Source: DALYJJ01 sp033763935 (GTDB taxonomy: Bacteria > Acidobacteriota > Terriglobia > Bryobacterales > Bryobacteraceae). From it: a stretch of DNA of 64,000 nt. Positions 16,021-27,317 of the stretch are shown one piece after another. Both the position numbers and the translations under genes were made by a program. Position 1 is the stretch's first letter; every line of letters starts with the position of its first letter. The notes beneath the pieces are model-generated. The model did no database searches. It had not been told where the DNA came from and saw nothing but the letters and a program-made list of their open reading frames with translations. The stretch is taken from NCBI GenBank assembly GCA_033763935.1, contig JANRJO010000005.1:47826-111825 (forward strand), in the 5' to 3' direction.

Positions 16021-17730
16021 ATGCGACGGATTGCCGCGACTCTTCTAGCCTTCGGCCTTGCGGCCGGCGCCGCAATGCCCCAGATGACTGTGGACCAACG
16101 GGTCCACGATTTCCAGAATCTCGCCGCGCTCTATGCCAAACGATACGCGCCGGGCGAATGGAAGAAGTACGCCCTCGGTTTCGATCTCTTCGACCTCACC
16201 CCGTGGCTCCAGCGCATCCGCGCCGCCACTTCCGACCTTGAGTACTATGAGATCTGCCAGGAGTACGTTGCCAGCCTTCAGGACGGACATAGCGGCTACA
16301 GCGCCGCTACCGCCGGCTTCGTCGCGTCCCTCGGATTCGCCGTCGACATCTACGACGGCAAAGTCCTGGTGGAGCAGATCAACCGTCAGCTACTTCCCTC
16401 CGCCACGTATCCGTTTGAGGTGGGCGACGAACTGGTCTCGGTGGACGGCCGCACCGCGGAGGAATGGGTCACCCTTTACTCGCGCAGGATCTCGCTCGGC
16501 AATCCGGCCAGTTCGCGCCGCTACGCCGCCGACCGCATCACCTTCCGGCCGCAGGTGCAGGTGCCCCGTGCGGCGGAGCTGGGCGACACCGCCGAAGTGG
16601 TCATCCGCCGTGCGTCCGGCGAGCAACAAACCTTCAGCATCCGATGGCAGAAGTCGGGCCTGCCCCTGCTGCAGGCGGGCCCGGTACCGCCCGTCAAGGG
16701 CCCGCTCGCGGCAAGCGGAGAGCCCGCCATCCGGACCTTCGAAGCACCGCCGGGCCTCCTCTTCGAGGGAACAACGTGGTCCGAGGAGACGCAGCAGGAG
16801 GAGCCGCGCCGTTACCTGTTGGGGTGGGGCGCCCGGGCGCCCGTCTTCGCCGGCGCGCTACCGGCGAACTTCCAGCAGCGCCTCGGCAGGCAGCCGTCCG
16901 AATTCCATTTCTCCGGCACGTTTACCGCCGATGGCCTGCGCATCGGGTATATACGCATCCCCAGCTTCTCGCCTCCCTTATCAATCGCCATCCGCGAGTT
17001 GGAGACCGAGGTGGCCTTCTTCGAACAGAATACGGACGGGCTCATCGTCGACGTGATGCGCAACCCCGGAGGGGGCTGCTACATCACGGAGGCCGCTGCT
17101 CGCCTCATCCCGTACCGCTTCACCGGCTTCGCGCAGCAGATTCGACCCACCCTCAATTTCGTGAACTCCTTCGCCCAGTTGCCCCAGCAACTGCGGGCGC
17201 AGCGGGCAGAGGCCTGGATCATCGCCCTGGTCGAGAACTATGTGGACCAGATGCGGACCACGTATCGGGAAGGCGGGCTGACCGGGCCGATTCCAGCCTG
17301 CAGCCAGACGGGGGCACTGGTCGGCGCTTCCTTCGAAGTCGATCCCGCCGCCGTCGTCTACTCGAAGCCGCTCATCGTATTGACCGATGAATTCTCCGTT
17401 TCCGCCGCGGACATCTTCCCGTCGATCATTCAGGACAACCGGCGTGGGCCGATTGTCGGTATGCGCACCGCAGGGATGGGAGGCCTCGCGGAGGGTTGGA
17501 ACGTCGGCTTCTACTCGGAGGCGACAGCCGGCAACACACTGACTCTCGTCACCCGGCCCCGCTATATCAATACTCCCGACTACCCGTCCGCTCCGTACGT
17601 CGAGAACATCGGCGTGCGGCCCGACATCGAAGTGAACTACATGACCCGCGACAACCTGATGACGGGCGGCGGGCCATTCGTCGAGCGCATTACGCAGATC
17701 ATGGTGCAGCAGATCCGCGCACCCCGTTAG
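16021..17730 (+). CDS. Exported S41-family peptidase, 569 aa
   Basis: The signal peptide covers 1-19. Residues 90-200 hold a PDZ-like segment (FEVGDELVSVDGRTAEEW), and the S41 core lies at about 305-500. The core shows IGYIRIPSFSPP, LIVDVMRNPGGG and the nucleophile segment EFSVSAADIF, with Ser461 as the likely catalytic serine. Twenty-five residues later, where C-terminal processing peptidases have lysine, this protein has methionine (TAGMGG), so it fits the tricorn-like S41B group better than CtpA. GGGAGGA precedes the ATG. The stop overlaps that of the convergent CBM9-like gene. It should cleave extracytoplasmic proteins, and the substrate is unknown. Confidence 0.87.
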   Translation: MRRIAATLLAFGLAAGAAMPQMTVDQRVHDFQNLAALYAKRYAPGEWKKYALGFDLFDLTPWLQRIRAATSDLEYYEICQEYVASLQDGHSGYSAATAGFVASLGFAVDIYDGKVLVEQINRQLLPSATYPFEVGDELVSVDGRTAEEWVTLYSRRISLGNPASSRRYAADRITFRPQVQVPRAAELGDTAEVVIRRASGEQQTFSIRWQKSGLPLLQAGPVPPVKGPLAASGEPAIRTFEAPPGLLFEGTTWSEETQQEEPRRYLLGWGARAPVFAGALPANFQQRLGRQPSEFHFSGTFTADGLRIGYIRIPSFSPPLSIAIRELETEVAFFEQNTDGLIVDVMRNPGGGCYITEAAARLIPYRFTGFAQQIRPTLNFVNSFAQLPQQLRAQRAEAWIIALVENYVDQMRTTYREGGLTGPIPACSQTGALVGASFEVDPAAVVYSKPLIVLTDEFSVSAADIFPSIIQDNRRGPIVGMRTAGMGGLAEGWNVGFYSEATAGNTLTLVTRPRYINTPDYPSAPYVENIGVRPDIEVNYMTRDNLMTGGGPFVERITQIMVQQIRAPR

Positions 17731-18515
17731 CGCACCGGCTGTCGGCTGAAATGCACGTAGGTGAACGTCTCCGGGATGTGCGAGTCATAGTGACCATGAC
17801 GATTCCACGTCCAGCCGGCGGCCGGATCCAAGCGCTCCCCACGAGGGCCGATGTGTTGAAAGCGCGAGCAGTCGATGCGCCACACGTCGCCCTCCTCCGG
17901 GGGCAGTGAGCGCCCGTCGGCGAGCCAGTGCAGCCCCTGCCAGGGTAGGGCGACTTCGCAACTCCAGCCGCGATCCTTGTCTGACGGATCGTTGAGCGTA
18001 CCGTCCACGTGGACCGCGGCCCGCAGCCCGGGAAGGTCGTAATCCAGGTACCCGTTTCGCCATCCGCGTGGATGTACGTGTCCACCGATGCCGTTAATGA
18101 TCATCAGCGGGCGCCGCTCGTAATCCCACTCCGGACCGTTGTAAATGCTGCCTTCGCGGTACATGTCCTTCCAGATCCAGAACACTTCATAGATGGTGCC
18201 GTAGGCGTTGATCTCGAACTCGTAATACGCGTCCTTGCCGGCGACGAAGATCTCCACGTCGTTGTCGAGCCAGATCTTCGAATCGCGTTCCGTCAACGTC
18301 GCCCATACATGCGTTTCCTCCGCCGTGAAGCCAAAGTAAAGGCATTCGTCGTCCCAGAGAATGCGCACCCGGGTCTCGAACCAGGCCGGCTCCCCGGTCA
18401 CGATGTCGACAAAGGCGCTCGACGGTTCAGCGGCGTTCCAGTCCTCTTCATCCAACCGGCCGTCAAGCGTGATCGGCGCCGTCGCGCGCCGAGCGGTGTA
18501 GTGGGCGAGGTCCAT
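17727..18515 (-). CDS. Carbohydrate-binding family 9-like protein, 262 aa
   Basis: The sequence has the CBM9-like DOMON fold found in many acidobacterial and planctomycete proteins. It includes LDGRLDEEDWNAAEPSS near the start, then RILWDDECLYFGFTAEET, DNDVEIFVAG and the YYEFEINAYGTIYE segment. Such domains bind sugars or occur in polysaccharide-degradation systems. No signal peptide is apparent, so this member may be cytoplasmic. I placed the start at the ATG at 18515, just before the homologous region. In-frame ATGs at 18554 and 18593 would overlap the divergent HD gene. No catalytic residues can be named. Confidence 0.8.
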   Translation of the reverse strand: MDLAHYTARRATAPITLDGRLDEEDWNAAEPSSAFVDIVTGEPAWFETRVRILWDDECLYFGFTAEETHVWATLTERDSKIWLDNDVEIFVAGKDAYYEFEINAYGTIYEVFWIWKDMYREGSIYNGPEWDYERRPLMIINGIGGHVHPRGWRNGYLDYDLPGLRAAVHVDGTLNDPSDKDRGWSCEVALPWQGLHWLADGRSLPPEEGDVWRIDCSRFQHIGPRGERLDPAAGWTWNRHGHYDSHIPETFTYVHFSRQPVR

Positions 18516-18540
18516 CGAGACATAGGGTATCCTCGTCCCT

Positions 18541-19134
18541 ATGAGTTCCGCCATCGACCGCGCCGCGGCCTGGGAGATCGTCTGCGAGTTCATTCAATCG
18601 GACGGGCTGCGTAAGCACGCGCTCGCCGTCGAGGCCTGCGTCGTCGCCTACGCCCGGAAGTTCGGCGAGGACGAAGCGAAGTGGTCGCTCACCGCGCTCC
18701 TGCACGACTTCGATTGGGAGATCCACCCCGCCGCGCCGGACCACCCGATGAAGGGCGAGCCCATCCTTGCCGAGCGCGGCGTTCCTGAGGACATCCGCCG
18801 GGCGATTCTCTCGCACGCCAACTATTCCGGCGTCCCGCGCGAAAGCCTCTTGGAAAAGACGCTCTTCGCCTGCGACGAATTGGCCGGCTTCCTGACTGCG
18901 ATCTCGTACGTCAAGCCGAGCCGCAGCATCCACGAGGTGGACGTGAAGTCCGTTCGAAAGAAGATGAAGGATAAGGCCTTCGCGCGCAGCGTGAGCCGAG
19001 AGGACATCGTGAACGGCGCCGCGGAACTGGGCGTCGACCTCGAGGAGCACATCGCCTTCTGCATCGACGCGATGCGCGCCCGAGCGGCGGAACTGGGCCT
19101 CGAAGGAACCCAGGCAGCGGCTGTCACCGAGTAA
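18541..19134 (+). CDS. HD-domain hydrolase, 197 aa
   Basis: A compact HD-superfamily protein with metal ligands His26 (RKHALAVEAC) and the His55-Asp56 pair (TALLHDFDWE). A further segment, HPMKGEPILAERGV, follows, as in small phosphohydrolases of the YedJ/YfbR-like and 'HAD-linked' HD groups. It could hydrolyse a nucleotide or act on RNA or cyclic phosphates. The substrate cannot be read. It has no membrane segment and should be cytoplasmic. It is divergent from the CBM9-like gene and ends 10 bases before the selenocysteine tRNA, so transcription might run into that tRNA gene. Confidence 0.85.
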   Translation: MSSAIDRAAAWEIVCEFIQSDGLRKHALAVEACVVAYARKFGEDEAKWSLTALLHDFDWEIHPAAPDHPMKGEPILAERGVPEDIRRAILSHANYSGVPRESLLEKTLFACDELAGFLTAISYVKPSRSIHEVDVKSVRKKMKDKAFARSVSREDIVNGAAELGVDLEEHIAFCIDAMRARAAELGLEGTQAAAVTE

Positions 19135-19144
19135 ACTGGTGGAC

Positions 19145-19239
19145 GGAAGCCAATCTCGGCCGGTGCCGGGCCTGGTCTTCAAAACCAGCGTGAGGCTTCG
19201 CAAGTCTCGGGTGGGTTCGACCCCCACTGGCTTCCGCCA
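19145..19239 (+). tRNA. selC: tRNA-Sec, anticodon TCA (selenocysteine)
   Basis: The 95-nt sequence folds as a selenocysteine tRNA. The 8-bp acceptor stem is GGAAGCCA (19145-19152) with TGGCTTCC (19228-19235), one pair longer than in usual tRNAs. A G discriminator is followed by an encoded CCA. The anticodon stem CTGGT/ACCAG closes the loop CTTCAAA, which puts TCA at 19179-19181. A long variable arm (GAGGCTT pairing with AAGTCTC) and a TTCGA-type T loop follow. This tRNA is charged by SerRS, then converted by SelA, and reads UGA with SelB. None of selA, selB or selD lies in the window. Confidence 0.95.
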
Positions 19240-19260
19240 CTGTTTGCCTCCTGCTTCTTC

Positions 19261-20739
19261 CTACTTCGCTGGCCTCATGCCTTCCAGCAGTTCCACCCGC
19301 GGTCCGCAGCCCAGAACCGTCCATCCCGGTAGCTCTGTGTACTCCAACCGAGTGGCGCACTCCGGCAGCAGGGAGAGCGCGGACTCCGGGACTGTGCCGG
19401 TGTACGCCACGAACCTCATCGCGGCCGGGAGGTGCCGGCGAAGATCGTCCCGCGTGAGTGCAACGCCGGCCGCTTGCCGGTCCGCCACTCCCAGTTCAAA
19501 TGCGTACAACTTCCGTTCAGCGAGGTAGACCGACAGAGGATGCCAGGGAAAGTAGATCACGCCTGGATGACGCTTCGAGTACTCGTAGGCGCTGGCATTC
19601 GTGCTCACAAAAGTCGTGCGCGGAGCAAGCACCACTTTTCCCAGGTTCGTCGCCGTAGGCACCGACAGCAGCAACAGCGCAATGAAAGACGGTACTTGAA
19701 CCAAGGGCCTCCACCCGGACATGCTTAACTCCGAGACAACCAGGAGGACGGTAGCCAAGTGTAGAAAGTAAGTCGAGTAGACGAGCGTGTTGGCCGCTCC
19801 CCCCACCTTTACGAATCCCAGCACAGAGGTCGGCCATAGCATGAGCCCGGTGACGAAACACAGCACCCATGGCTCTTTTACGATCGACCAGGCCGGGCGC
19901 CGATACACGAGGACGGACGCGACAAGTACCAGACACCACGCGTTGGTCTCGAGCAACGCGAAGTTCGCCGACGGAAGAACCGAACTCCATGTGCCTTTCC
20001 AGGGGTGGCGCGAGGGCAGGTCAAATATCCAGAACTTGAGGCGGGAGAAGCCGTAAAGGGAAACGAAGACAGTAGTCAGCAGAGCCTGCAGAATCGCCAC
20101 GCTTCCGCTGTAAATCAAGAGCGGCCGCCAACCCCGAACGGCTAACAGTACGAGGAACGGCACAGCGGCGACCAGGACGGCGGTTTGCTTGGCCCAGGGC
20201 GCGAGGGAAGCGGCCACGGCAGCCAGAACGAGAAAGGGAGTGTGCCGCCCGGAGTTGAGGTATCGCGCGAAGAAGTACACTGTGAGGGCCGAACATAGCA
20301 AAGCGGGCGCGTCCGCGTGCACGAGGTGAGCGGTTGCCAGGACGGGATTGAAGTTCGAGAGCAGCACGAAGATGCTTGCCCCAAAGCCTAAGATCCAAGG
20401 GCCCGAGGAGACGCTGCGCAACAGCATCAGTGTCGGCGCCAACAGGGCTATCTCAGCCATGAGACCGGCCAACAAGAACGTACTCCATACATTCCCTCCT
20501 AGCAAGGCAGGCGCGTACAAGAGCACGCTGAGCGGCGGGTAGATCGTACTCAGCATGGAGCCCTCAATCGGGCTCGGCGGGTACAACAGGTCCGGAGCGC
20601 CAAGCAGAAACAGCGGCGCCAGGCGGTGGTCCGTAAATGTATTGCGAGCTGCGGCAATTACCGATAGCGCCGTGGCCCCGATTGCCAGTAACAGAGCGGC
20701 AGTCACCGCTGCGCGGACATTCGTTTCCCGGTCAGGCAT
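19261..20739 (-). CDS. Polytopic membrane protein, GT-C/ArnT-like glycosyltransferase type, 492 aa
   Basis: The protein has about 11-12 hydrophobic helices spread over the first 370 residues and a soluble C-terminal part of about 120 residues. A loop between the first two helices carries acidic residues (the DHRLAPLF and APDLLYPP region), as in GT-C enzymes that use polyprenyl-phosphate sugars. AHLVHADAPAL and PWAKQTAVLVA resemble parts of the dolichyl-phosphate-mannose or ArnT-type families. A role in transferring sugars to lipids or proteins outside the cytoplasm is therefore likely but not proven. It is convergent with selC, with only about 20 bases between them. Confidence 0.75.
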   Translation of the reverse strand: MPDRETNVRAAVTAALLLAIGATALSVIAAARNTFTDHRLAPLFLLGAPDLLYPPSPIEGSMLSTIYPPLSVLLYAPALLGGNVWSTFLLAGLMAEIALLAPTLMLLRSVSSGPWILGFGASIFVLLSNFNPVLATAHLVHADAPALLCSALTVYFFARYLNSGRHTPFLVLAAVAASLAPWAKQTAVLVAAVPFLVLLAVRGWRPLLIYSGSVAILQALLTTVFVSLYGFSRLKFWIFDLPSRHPWKGTWSSVLPSANFALLETNAWCLVLVASVLVYRRPAWSIVKEPWVLCFVTGLMLWPTSVLGFVKVGGAANTLVYSTYFLHLATVLLVVSELSMSGWRPLVQVPSFIALLLLSVPTATNLGKVVLAPRTTFVSTNASAYEYSKRHPGVIYFPWHPLSVYLAERKLYAFELGVADRQAAGVALTRDDLRRHLPAAMRFVAYTGTVPESALSLLPECATRLEYTELPGWTVLGCGPRVELLEGMRPAK

Positions 20740-20776
20740 GAATGACTATGGTAATCGAGAGAAAGGCCGTTCCTCT

Positions 20777-21346
20777 TTACCGCTTGATTTGCACCTGCAC
20801 CGCTTCAGCCCGGATGTCCACCCGTTCAACTCCGTGCTTTAACGGAAACGGCTCGCCGATCTTCACGTCGGGAAACTTCGGCTCGATGAACGTGTCCATC
20901 AGGAAGTCGAGGAGTGGGCCGCCAATCGGCACCCCGTTAAGTGTCACCTCGTCCACCCATATGGTCGCCTGCCCTTTGCCGGATTGCATTCGAACCGTAG
21001 CAGAGACGGCGTGCTCGCCCTTCAACAACCGCGACAGCAGCCACCCAGGTTTCCGCCCGGTGTTCTGCTGCAGCCGGATGAAGTCCACCTGCGCATCGAT
21101 CCGCCCGCCCCTCGGCCGCAACTGCACCTTCGAACTCTTCACCGCACCCTGGCCCACCACGTTCGGCGCCTCGCCGCGCACGTAGGCGTCCAGCTCACTT
21201 TCGCTGATGACCACCCGCGAACCCCGCGGCGCGCGGTCCTCCTCAATGAGGTCGATCTTCTGCTTCGCCCTCTGGTACTCCGTGAGCGTGTTGCCGCCGA
21301 GCCCCAGAGCGGCGCAGAGGGCTAAACTGATCCCCAGCCCGCGCAT
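20777..21346 (-). CDS. Exported hypothetical protein, 189 aa
   Basis: A signal peptide (about 1-18) is followed by a mixed alpha/beta protein with segments such as VVISESELDAYVRG and VWVDEVTLNGVPIGGPLLDF, a pattern seen in LmeA/DUF2993-like lipid-binding proteins. I cannot confirm that family by eye. It probably acts in the periplasm. The ATG lies 7 bases downstream of the yjbQ-type gene stop on the same strand, so the two probably form an operon together with the lactonase-type gene further upstream. The function is unknown. Confidence 0.72.
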   Translation of the reverse strand: MRGLGISLALCAALGLGGNTLTEYQRAKQKIDLIEEDRAPRGSRVVISESELDAYVRGEAPNVVGQGAVKSSKVQLRPRGGRIDAQVDFIRLQQNTGRKPGWLLSRLLKGEHAVSATVRMQSGKGQATIWVDEVTLNGVPIGGPLLDFLMDTFIEPKFPDVKIGEPFPLKHGVERVDIRAEAVQVQIKR

Positions 21347-21353
21347 ACCTCCA

Positions 21354-21773
21354 TTATCCCCCGATTACCGTCACGATAATCTCCCGCCGCCGCGGCCGGT
21401 CGTCAAGGTCGATCAGTATGATCTGCTGCCACGTGCCGAGCGCCAGGGCGCCGCCGCGCACCGGGTAGCTCCGGGCGGTGCCGAGCAGCGCGCTGCGCAC
21501 ATGCGAGTAGCCGTTGTGGTCGCCCCACCGCGCGTTGTGGCGGTAATCGTCGTTCGCGGGCGCGATGCCCTCGAGAGCGCGCTGCAGATCTGCGACGCAG
21601 CCGGGCTCATATTCAATCGTTGTGATCGCGAGTGTCGAGCCGACCCCCGATACATTCACTACCCCCGTAGCGACACCACTGCGCTCGACGATCGCCGCCA
21701 CTCGCGTCGTGATATCGATCACGTGCGCGTTCCCCCTCGTCTCTAAGTGAAGCGACTCCTGAAACGCGGCCAC
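21354..21773 (-). CDS. YjbQ-family (UPF0047) secondary thiamine-phosphate synthase-type protein
   Basis: The 139-residue protein starts at GTG 21773, with AGGA upstream, and begins directly with the family pattern FQESLHLETRGNAHVIDIT. It keeps the conserved DDYRHNARWGDHNGYSHV segment with its histidines and the C-terminal GTWQQIILIDLDDRPRRRE. YjbQ proteins form trimers. Escherichia coli YjbQ has weak thiamine-phosphate synthase activity, and the physiological role remains open. A longer upstream frame starting at 21833 would overlap the lactonase-type gene, so I rejected it. It is the middle gene of a three-gene minus-strand set. Confidence 0.88.
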   Translation of the reverse strand: MAAFQESLHLETRGNAHVIDITTRVAAIVERSGVATGVVNVSGVGSTLAITTIEYEPGCVADLQRALEGIAPANDDYRHNARWGDHNGYSHVRSALLGTARSYPVRGGALALGTWQQIILIDLDDRPRRREIIVTVIGG

Positions 21774-21780
21774 CGTGGTC

Positions 21781-22893
21781 CTACGAAACGTCGAACTGAA
21801 CGCAGACGGGAGAGGGCATCGCGACCGGAGCACCCGCCGGCTTTAGCCGCCCCGTCGCGGCGTCGACAGCGCAGACCAGCGCGTTTCCCGTCTTTTGATT
21901 GCACGCGATGAGATGCGAACCCGACGGATGAATGCCGAAGTTGCGCGGCGTCGCGCCTCCGCTGGGCGCGTTCTCCACCAGCTTCGGCTTGCCCGGGTCG
22001 GCCAGTGAGAACACAGCGATAGAATCATGCCCGCGGTTCGACCCGTACAGGAACTTCCCCGAAGGATGTACCTGGACCTCGGCCGTGGAGTTGTTCCCCG
22101 GTGCCGCGCCGGCCGGCAGAGTTGAGACCGTGCTCACTTCCTTCAACGCGCCCTTCTGCGAGTCGTAGGCAAAGGCGGTGACCGTGGAATCGAGCTCATT
22201 GATGACGTAGACCAAGCGTCCGTTCGGGTGAAACGCGAAGTGCCGGGGGCCCGCGCCCGGACGGAGTCTGGCGAAGGGCGGATCGTGGGGCGTGAGCGTC
22301 CCCTTGCTTGCGTCGAAGCGATACACCAGCAGCTTGTCGAGCCCCAGGTCCGCCGCCATCACGAAGCGATTGTCCGGCGTCGCCCGGATGGAGTGAGCGT
22401 GCGGCCCGCGCTGGCGCTGCGGGTTGATGCTCGACCCTTCATGCTGCACGAACGCCGCCTCCCGCCCCAGTCTGCCGTTCGCTTCCAAAGCATAGGCGAT
22501 CACGCTGCCCCCGCCATAGTTGGCCGCGAGCACATACCGGCCGGTCCGGTCGAGCGTGATGTGGCAGGGAGCGCCGCCGCGCGCGGGCACCCGGTTCAGA
22601 AGCCTCAGCTTACCGCCCTCGATCTTCTCGAACGCGCCGAGGAACCCGTCGTTCGTCTCTCCCACCGCGTAAACGTTCCGTCCATTCGGATGCAGCACCA
22701 GGAACGACGGGTTCTCCGTCGCCGCGGCCTGCGACGGCACGGTGAGCGTACCCGCCGCAGTGTCGAACGTCGCGGATAGAATCCCTCCGCCGTAGGTGCC
22801 GAAGTAGACGGTCTGCCGCGCGGCCCGGGCTCGCAGCGGCAACAGCAGACTCGCGGACAGCAGGGTCCGCCGGGAGAGAAGCGGGGAGCGCAT
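21781..22893 (-). CDS. Exported lactonase-family seven-bladed beta-propeller (6-phosphogluconolactonase-like)
   Basis: The 370-residue protein has a twin-arginine-like signal (SRRTLLSA) followed by an Ala/Leu stretch. The rest matches the lactonase family (YbhE/Pgl type): TVYFGTYGGGILSATFD, PSFLVLHPNGRNVYAVGE, VLAANYGGGSVIAYAL, GPHAHSIRATPDNRFV and PRNFGIHPSGSHLIACNQ. Cytoplasmic homologues hydrolyse 6-phosphogluconolactone, but an exported member probably acts on another lactone or only binds. It is the first gene of a three-gene set with the YjbQ-type and the small exported protein, and lies 34 bases downstream of tRNA-Ser. Confidence 0.87.
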   Translation of the reverse strand: MRSPLLSRRTLLSASLLLPLRARAARQTVYFGTYGGGILSATFDTAAGTLTVPSQAAATENPSFLVLHPNGRNVYAVGETNDGFLGAFEKIEGGKLRLLNRVPARGGAPCHITLDRTGRYVLAANYGGGSVIAYALEANGRLGREAAFVQHEGSSINPQRQRGPHAHSIRATPDNRFVMAADLGLDKLLVYRFDASKGTLTPHDPPFARLRPGAGPRHFAFHPNGRLVYVINELDSTVTAFAYDSQKGALKEVSTVSTLPAGAAPGNNSTAEVQVHPSGKFLYGSNRGHDSIAVFSLADPGKPKLVENAPSGGATPRNFGIHPSGSHLIACNQKTGNALVCAVDAATGRLKPAGAPVAMPSPVCVQFDVS

Positions 22894-22927
22894 ATCGTTC
22901 CGATTGTATGTGGAATAGAGGAGGGGG

Positions 22928-23017
22928 TGGCGGAGGATGAGGGATTCGAACCCCCGGTAGAGTTTCCCCTACTGCGGTTTTCAAGACCGCCGCCTTCAAC
23001 CGCTCGGCCAATCCTCC
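22928..23017 (-). tRNA. tRNA-Ser, anticodon TGA
   Basis: The minus strand reads a 90-nt class II tRNA. The acceptor stem is GGAGGAT/ATCCTCC with a G discriminator and encoded CCA. The anticodon loop is CTTGAAA, with anticodon TGA (reads UCA serine codons). The variable arm is long, from GTAGGGGA to CTCTACC, and the T loop is GTTCGAATC. It lies between the lactonase-type gene and the divergent sulfatase gene. The same SerRS would also charge the tRNA-Sec found about 3.7 kb away. Confidence 0.97.
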
Positions 23018-23065
23018 ACTCACTAATTTATCGGAATCCGCCGCGGCGATACAATTCTCACTGCC

Positions 23066-24679
23066 ATGATTAGCCGCCGCTCCGTGCTTGCCGCCCCGGC
23101 CCTGCTCCCCGCGCTCTCGCTCGCCCAGCAGAAGCGCTGGAACATTCTCTGGCTTTCGTGTGAGGACACCTCGCCCGACCTTGGCTGCTACGGCGACCAG
23201 TGGGCCCGCACCCCGAACCTAGACCGCCTGGCCTCCGAGGGCGCTCGCTTCACCAGAGCCTTCTCCACCTACGGCGTCTGCGCGCCCAGCCGCTCCTCCA
23301 TCATCACGGGCATGTACCCGTCCTCCATCGGCACGCACCATATGCGTTCCCACGGCGTGCCGCCTCCGCACGTGAAGTGCTTCACCGAATACCTGCGCGC
23401 CGCCGGCTACTACTGCACCAACAACGTCAAGACCGATTACAACTTCGACGCGCCCCTCACTGCGTGGGATGAAAACAGCAACCGGGCTCACTATCGCAAT
23501 CGCACGCGCAAGGACCAGCCCTTCTTCTCGGTCTTCAACCTGACAACCACGCATGAGAGCCAGGTTCGCCTCTCGCCGGAGGAGTTCGCGGAGCGGACCA
23601 AACGCCTGCGCCCGGAAGACCGCCACCGCCCCGAGGGCGCGAAGTTGCCGCCCTACTATCCGGACACTCCGGTGGTGCGCAAGGATTGGGCAAACTACTA
23701 CGACCTGGTCACGACGATGGACCTTCAGATGGGCGACCTGCTTCGCGAACTCAACGAACAGGGCCTCGCCGATAACACCGTCGTCTTCTTCTGGGGCGAC
23801 CACGGCCGCGGCCTGCCGCGCGCCAAGCGCTGGGTCTACGACTCCGGCATCCACGTCCCGCTCATCGTCCGCTGGCCCGGGATGCTCAAGCCCGGCACTG
23901 TCGTGGACCGCATGGTCAGCCTGATGGACCTCGGCCCCACGGCGCTCTCCATCGCCGGCCACAAGCCGCCCGCCTACATGCAAGGCCAGGCGTTTCTCGG
24001 CCCCCACGAAGCCCCCGCCCGCCGCTACGTCTTCGCCGCCCGCGACCGGATGGACGAAACCTACGACCTCATCCGCGCCGTGCGCGACCCGCGTTTCAAG
24101 TACATCCGGAACTACCAGGCCTGCAAGCCCTACGCCCAGTACATCGACTACATGGATCAGATGCCGACGATGCGCGAGTGGCGACGGCTGCACAAAGAAG
24201 CCAAACTCGTCGGGCCGCAATCGCTCTTCTTCGCGCCTGAGAAACCGCCGGAAGAGCTGTACGACACCGCCGCTGATCCTCACGAGATAAACAACCTCGC
24301 TGCCCGGCCCGAACACAAAGCCGACCTCGAACGCCTGCGCGCCATCCATGAAGAGTGGACGAAAGAGACCAAAGACCTTGGGCACCTCAAGGAAGACGAC
24401 CTGAAGGAGCGGATGCGCCCCGGCGGCGTCTGGCAGGTAACCGCACAACCGTCTTTGACGCCCAATGGAGGTACGTTTTCGCAGGCGCTCTCAGTCCGCC
24501 TCCAGTGCGGCACGCCCGGCGCCTCCATCGCTTACACTTTCGAAAGCGGCGCGAACGCCCGCTGGCTACTGTATTCCGGACCGGTTTCCGTTGAGCGCTC
24601 CAGAAGCCTTCGCGTAAAAGCGTGCCGTCTGGGGTACAAGGACAGCCCTGAGGTTCGGGCCGAGTTTCAGGTGGGATGA
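23066..24679 (+). CDS. Exported type I sulfatase with C-terminal chitobiase-like domain
   Basis: The protein has 537 residues. The signal peptide is 1-20, and the alkaline-phosphatase-fold sulfatase domain covers about 24-440. Metal ligands are at CEDTSPD (Glu33/Asp34), and the nucleophile is Cys72 in CAPSR, to be turned into formylglycine by an FGE-type maturase not seen here. HGVPPPHVK and VVFFWGDHGRGLPRAKRW fit the substrate-side motifs. Residues 465-537 (LTPNGGTFSQALSVRL, LLYSGPVSVERSRSLRVKA) resemble the CHB_HEX_C_1 beta-sandwich. It likely removes sulfate from a polysaccharide or glycoconjugate. A metalloprotease gene follows 10 bases later. Confidence 0.92.
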   Translation: MISRRSVLAAPALLPALSLAQQKRWNILWLSCEDTSPDLGCYGDQWARTPNLDRLASEGARFTRAFSTYGVCAPSRSSIITGMYPSSIGTHHMRSHGVPPPHVKCFTEYLRAAGYYCTNNVKTDYNFDAPLTAWDENSNRAHYRNRTRKDQPFFSVFNLTTTHESQVRLSPEEFAERTKRLRPEDRHRPEGAKLPPYYPDTPVVRKDWANYYDLVTTMDLQMGDLLRELNEQGLADNTVVFFWGDHGRGLPRAKRWVYDSGIHVPLIVRWPGMLKPGTVVDRMVSLMDLGPTALSIAGHKPPAYMQGQAFLGPHEAPARRYVFAARDRMDETYDLIRAVRDPRFKYIRNYQACKPYAQYIDYMDQMPTMREWRRLHKEAKLVGPQSLFFAPEKPPEELYDTAADPHEINNLAARPEHKADLERLRAIHEEWTKETKDLGHLKEDDLKERMRPGGVWQVTAQPSLTPNGGTFSQALSVRLQCGTPGASIAYTFESGANARWLLYSGPVSVERSRSLRVKACRLGYKDSPEVRAEFQVG

Positions 24680-24689
24680 AGAGGACACG

Positions 24690-27260
<2,571 letters not shown>

Positions 27261-27270
27261 CAGCACGGCG

Positions 27271-27302
27271 GGGCGAGTGGAGTCCACAAACTCCGCTCGC
27301 CC
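27271..27302. terminator. Likely bidirectional terminator hairpin
   Basis: GGGCGAGTGGAGT (27271-27283) and ACTCCGCTCGCCC (27290-27302) form a 13-bp stem with one G-U type pair and a 6-nt loop. It lies exactly between two convergent genes. No T run follows on either side, so it may be a weak or rho-assisted terminator. Confidence 0.6.
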
Positions 27303-27317
27303 TGCTCACAAATCCCG

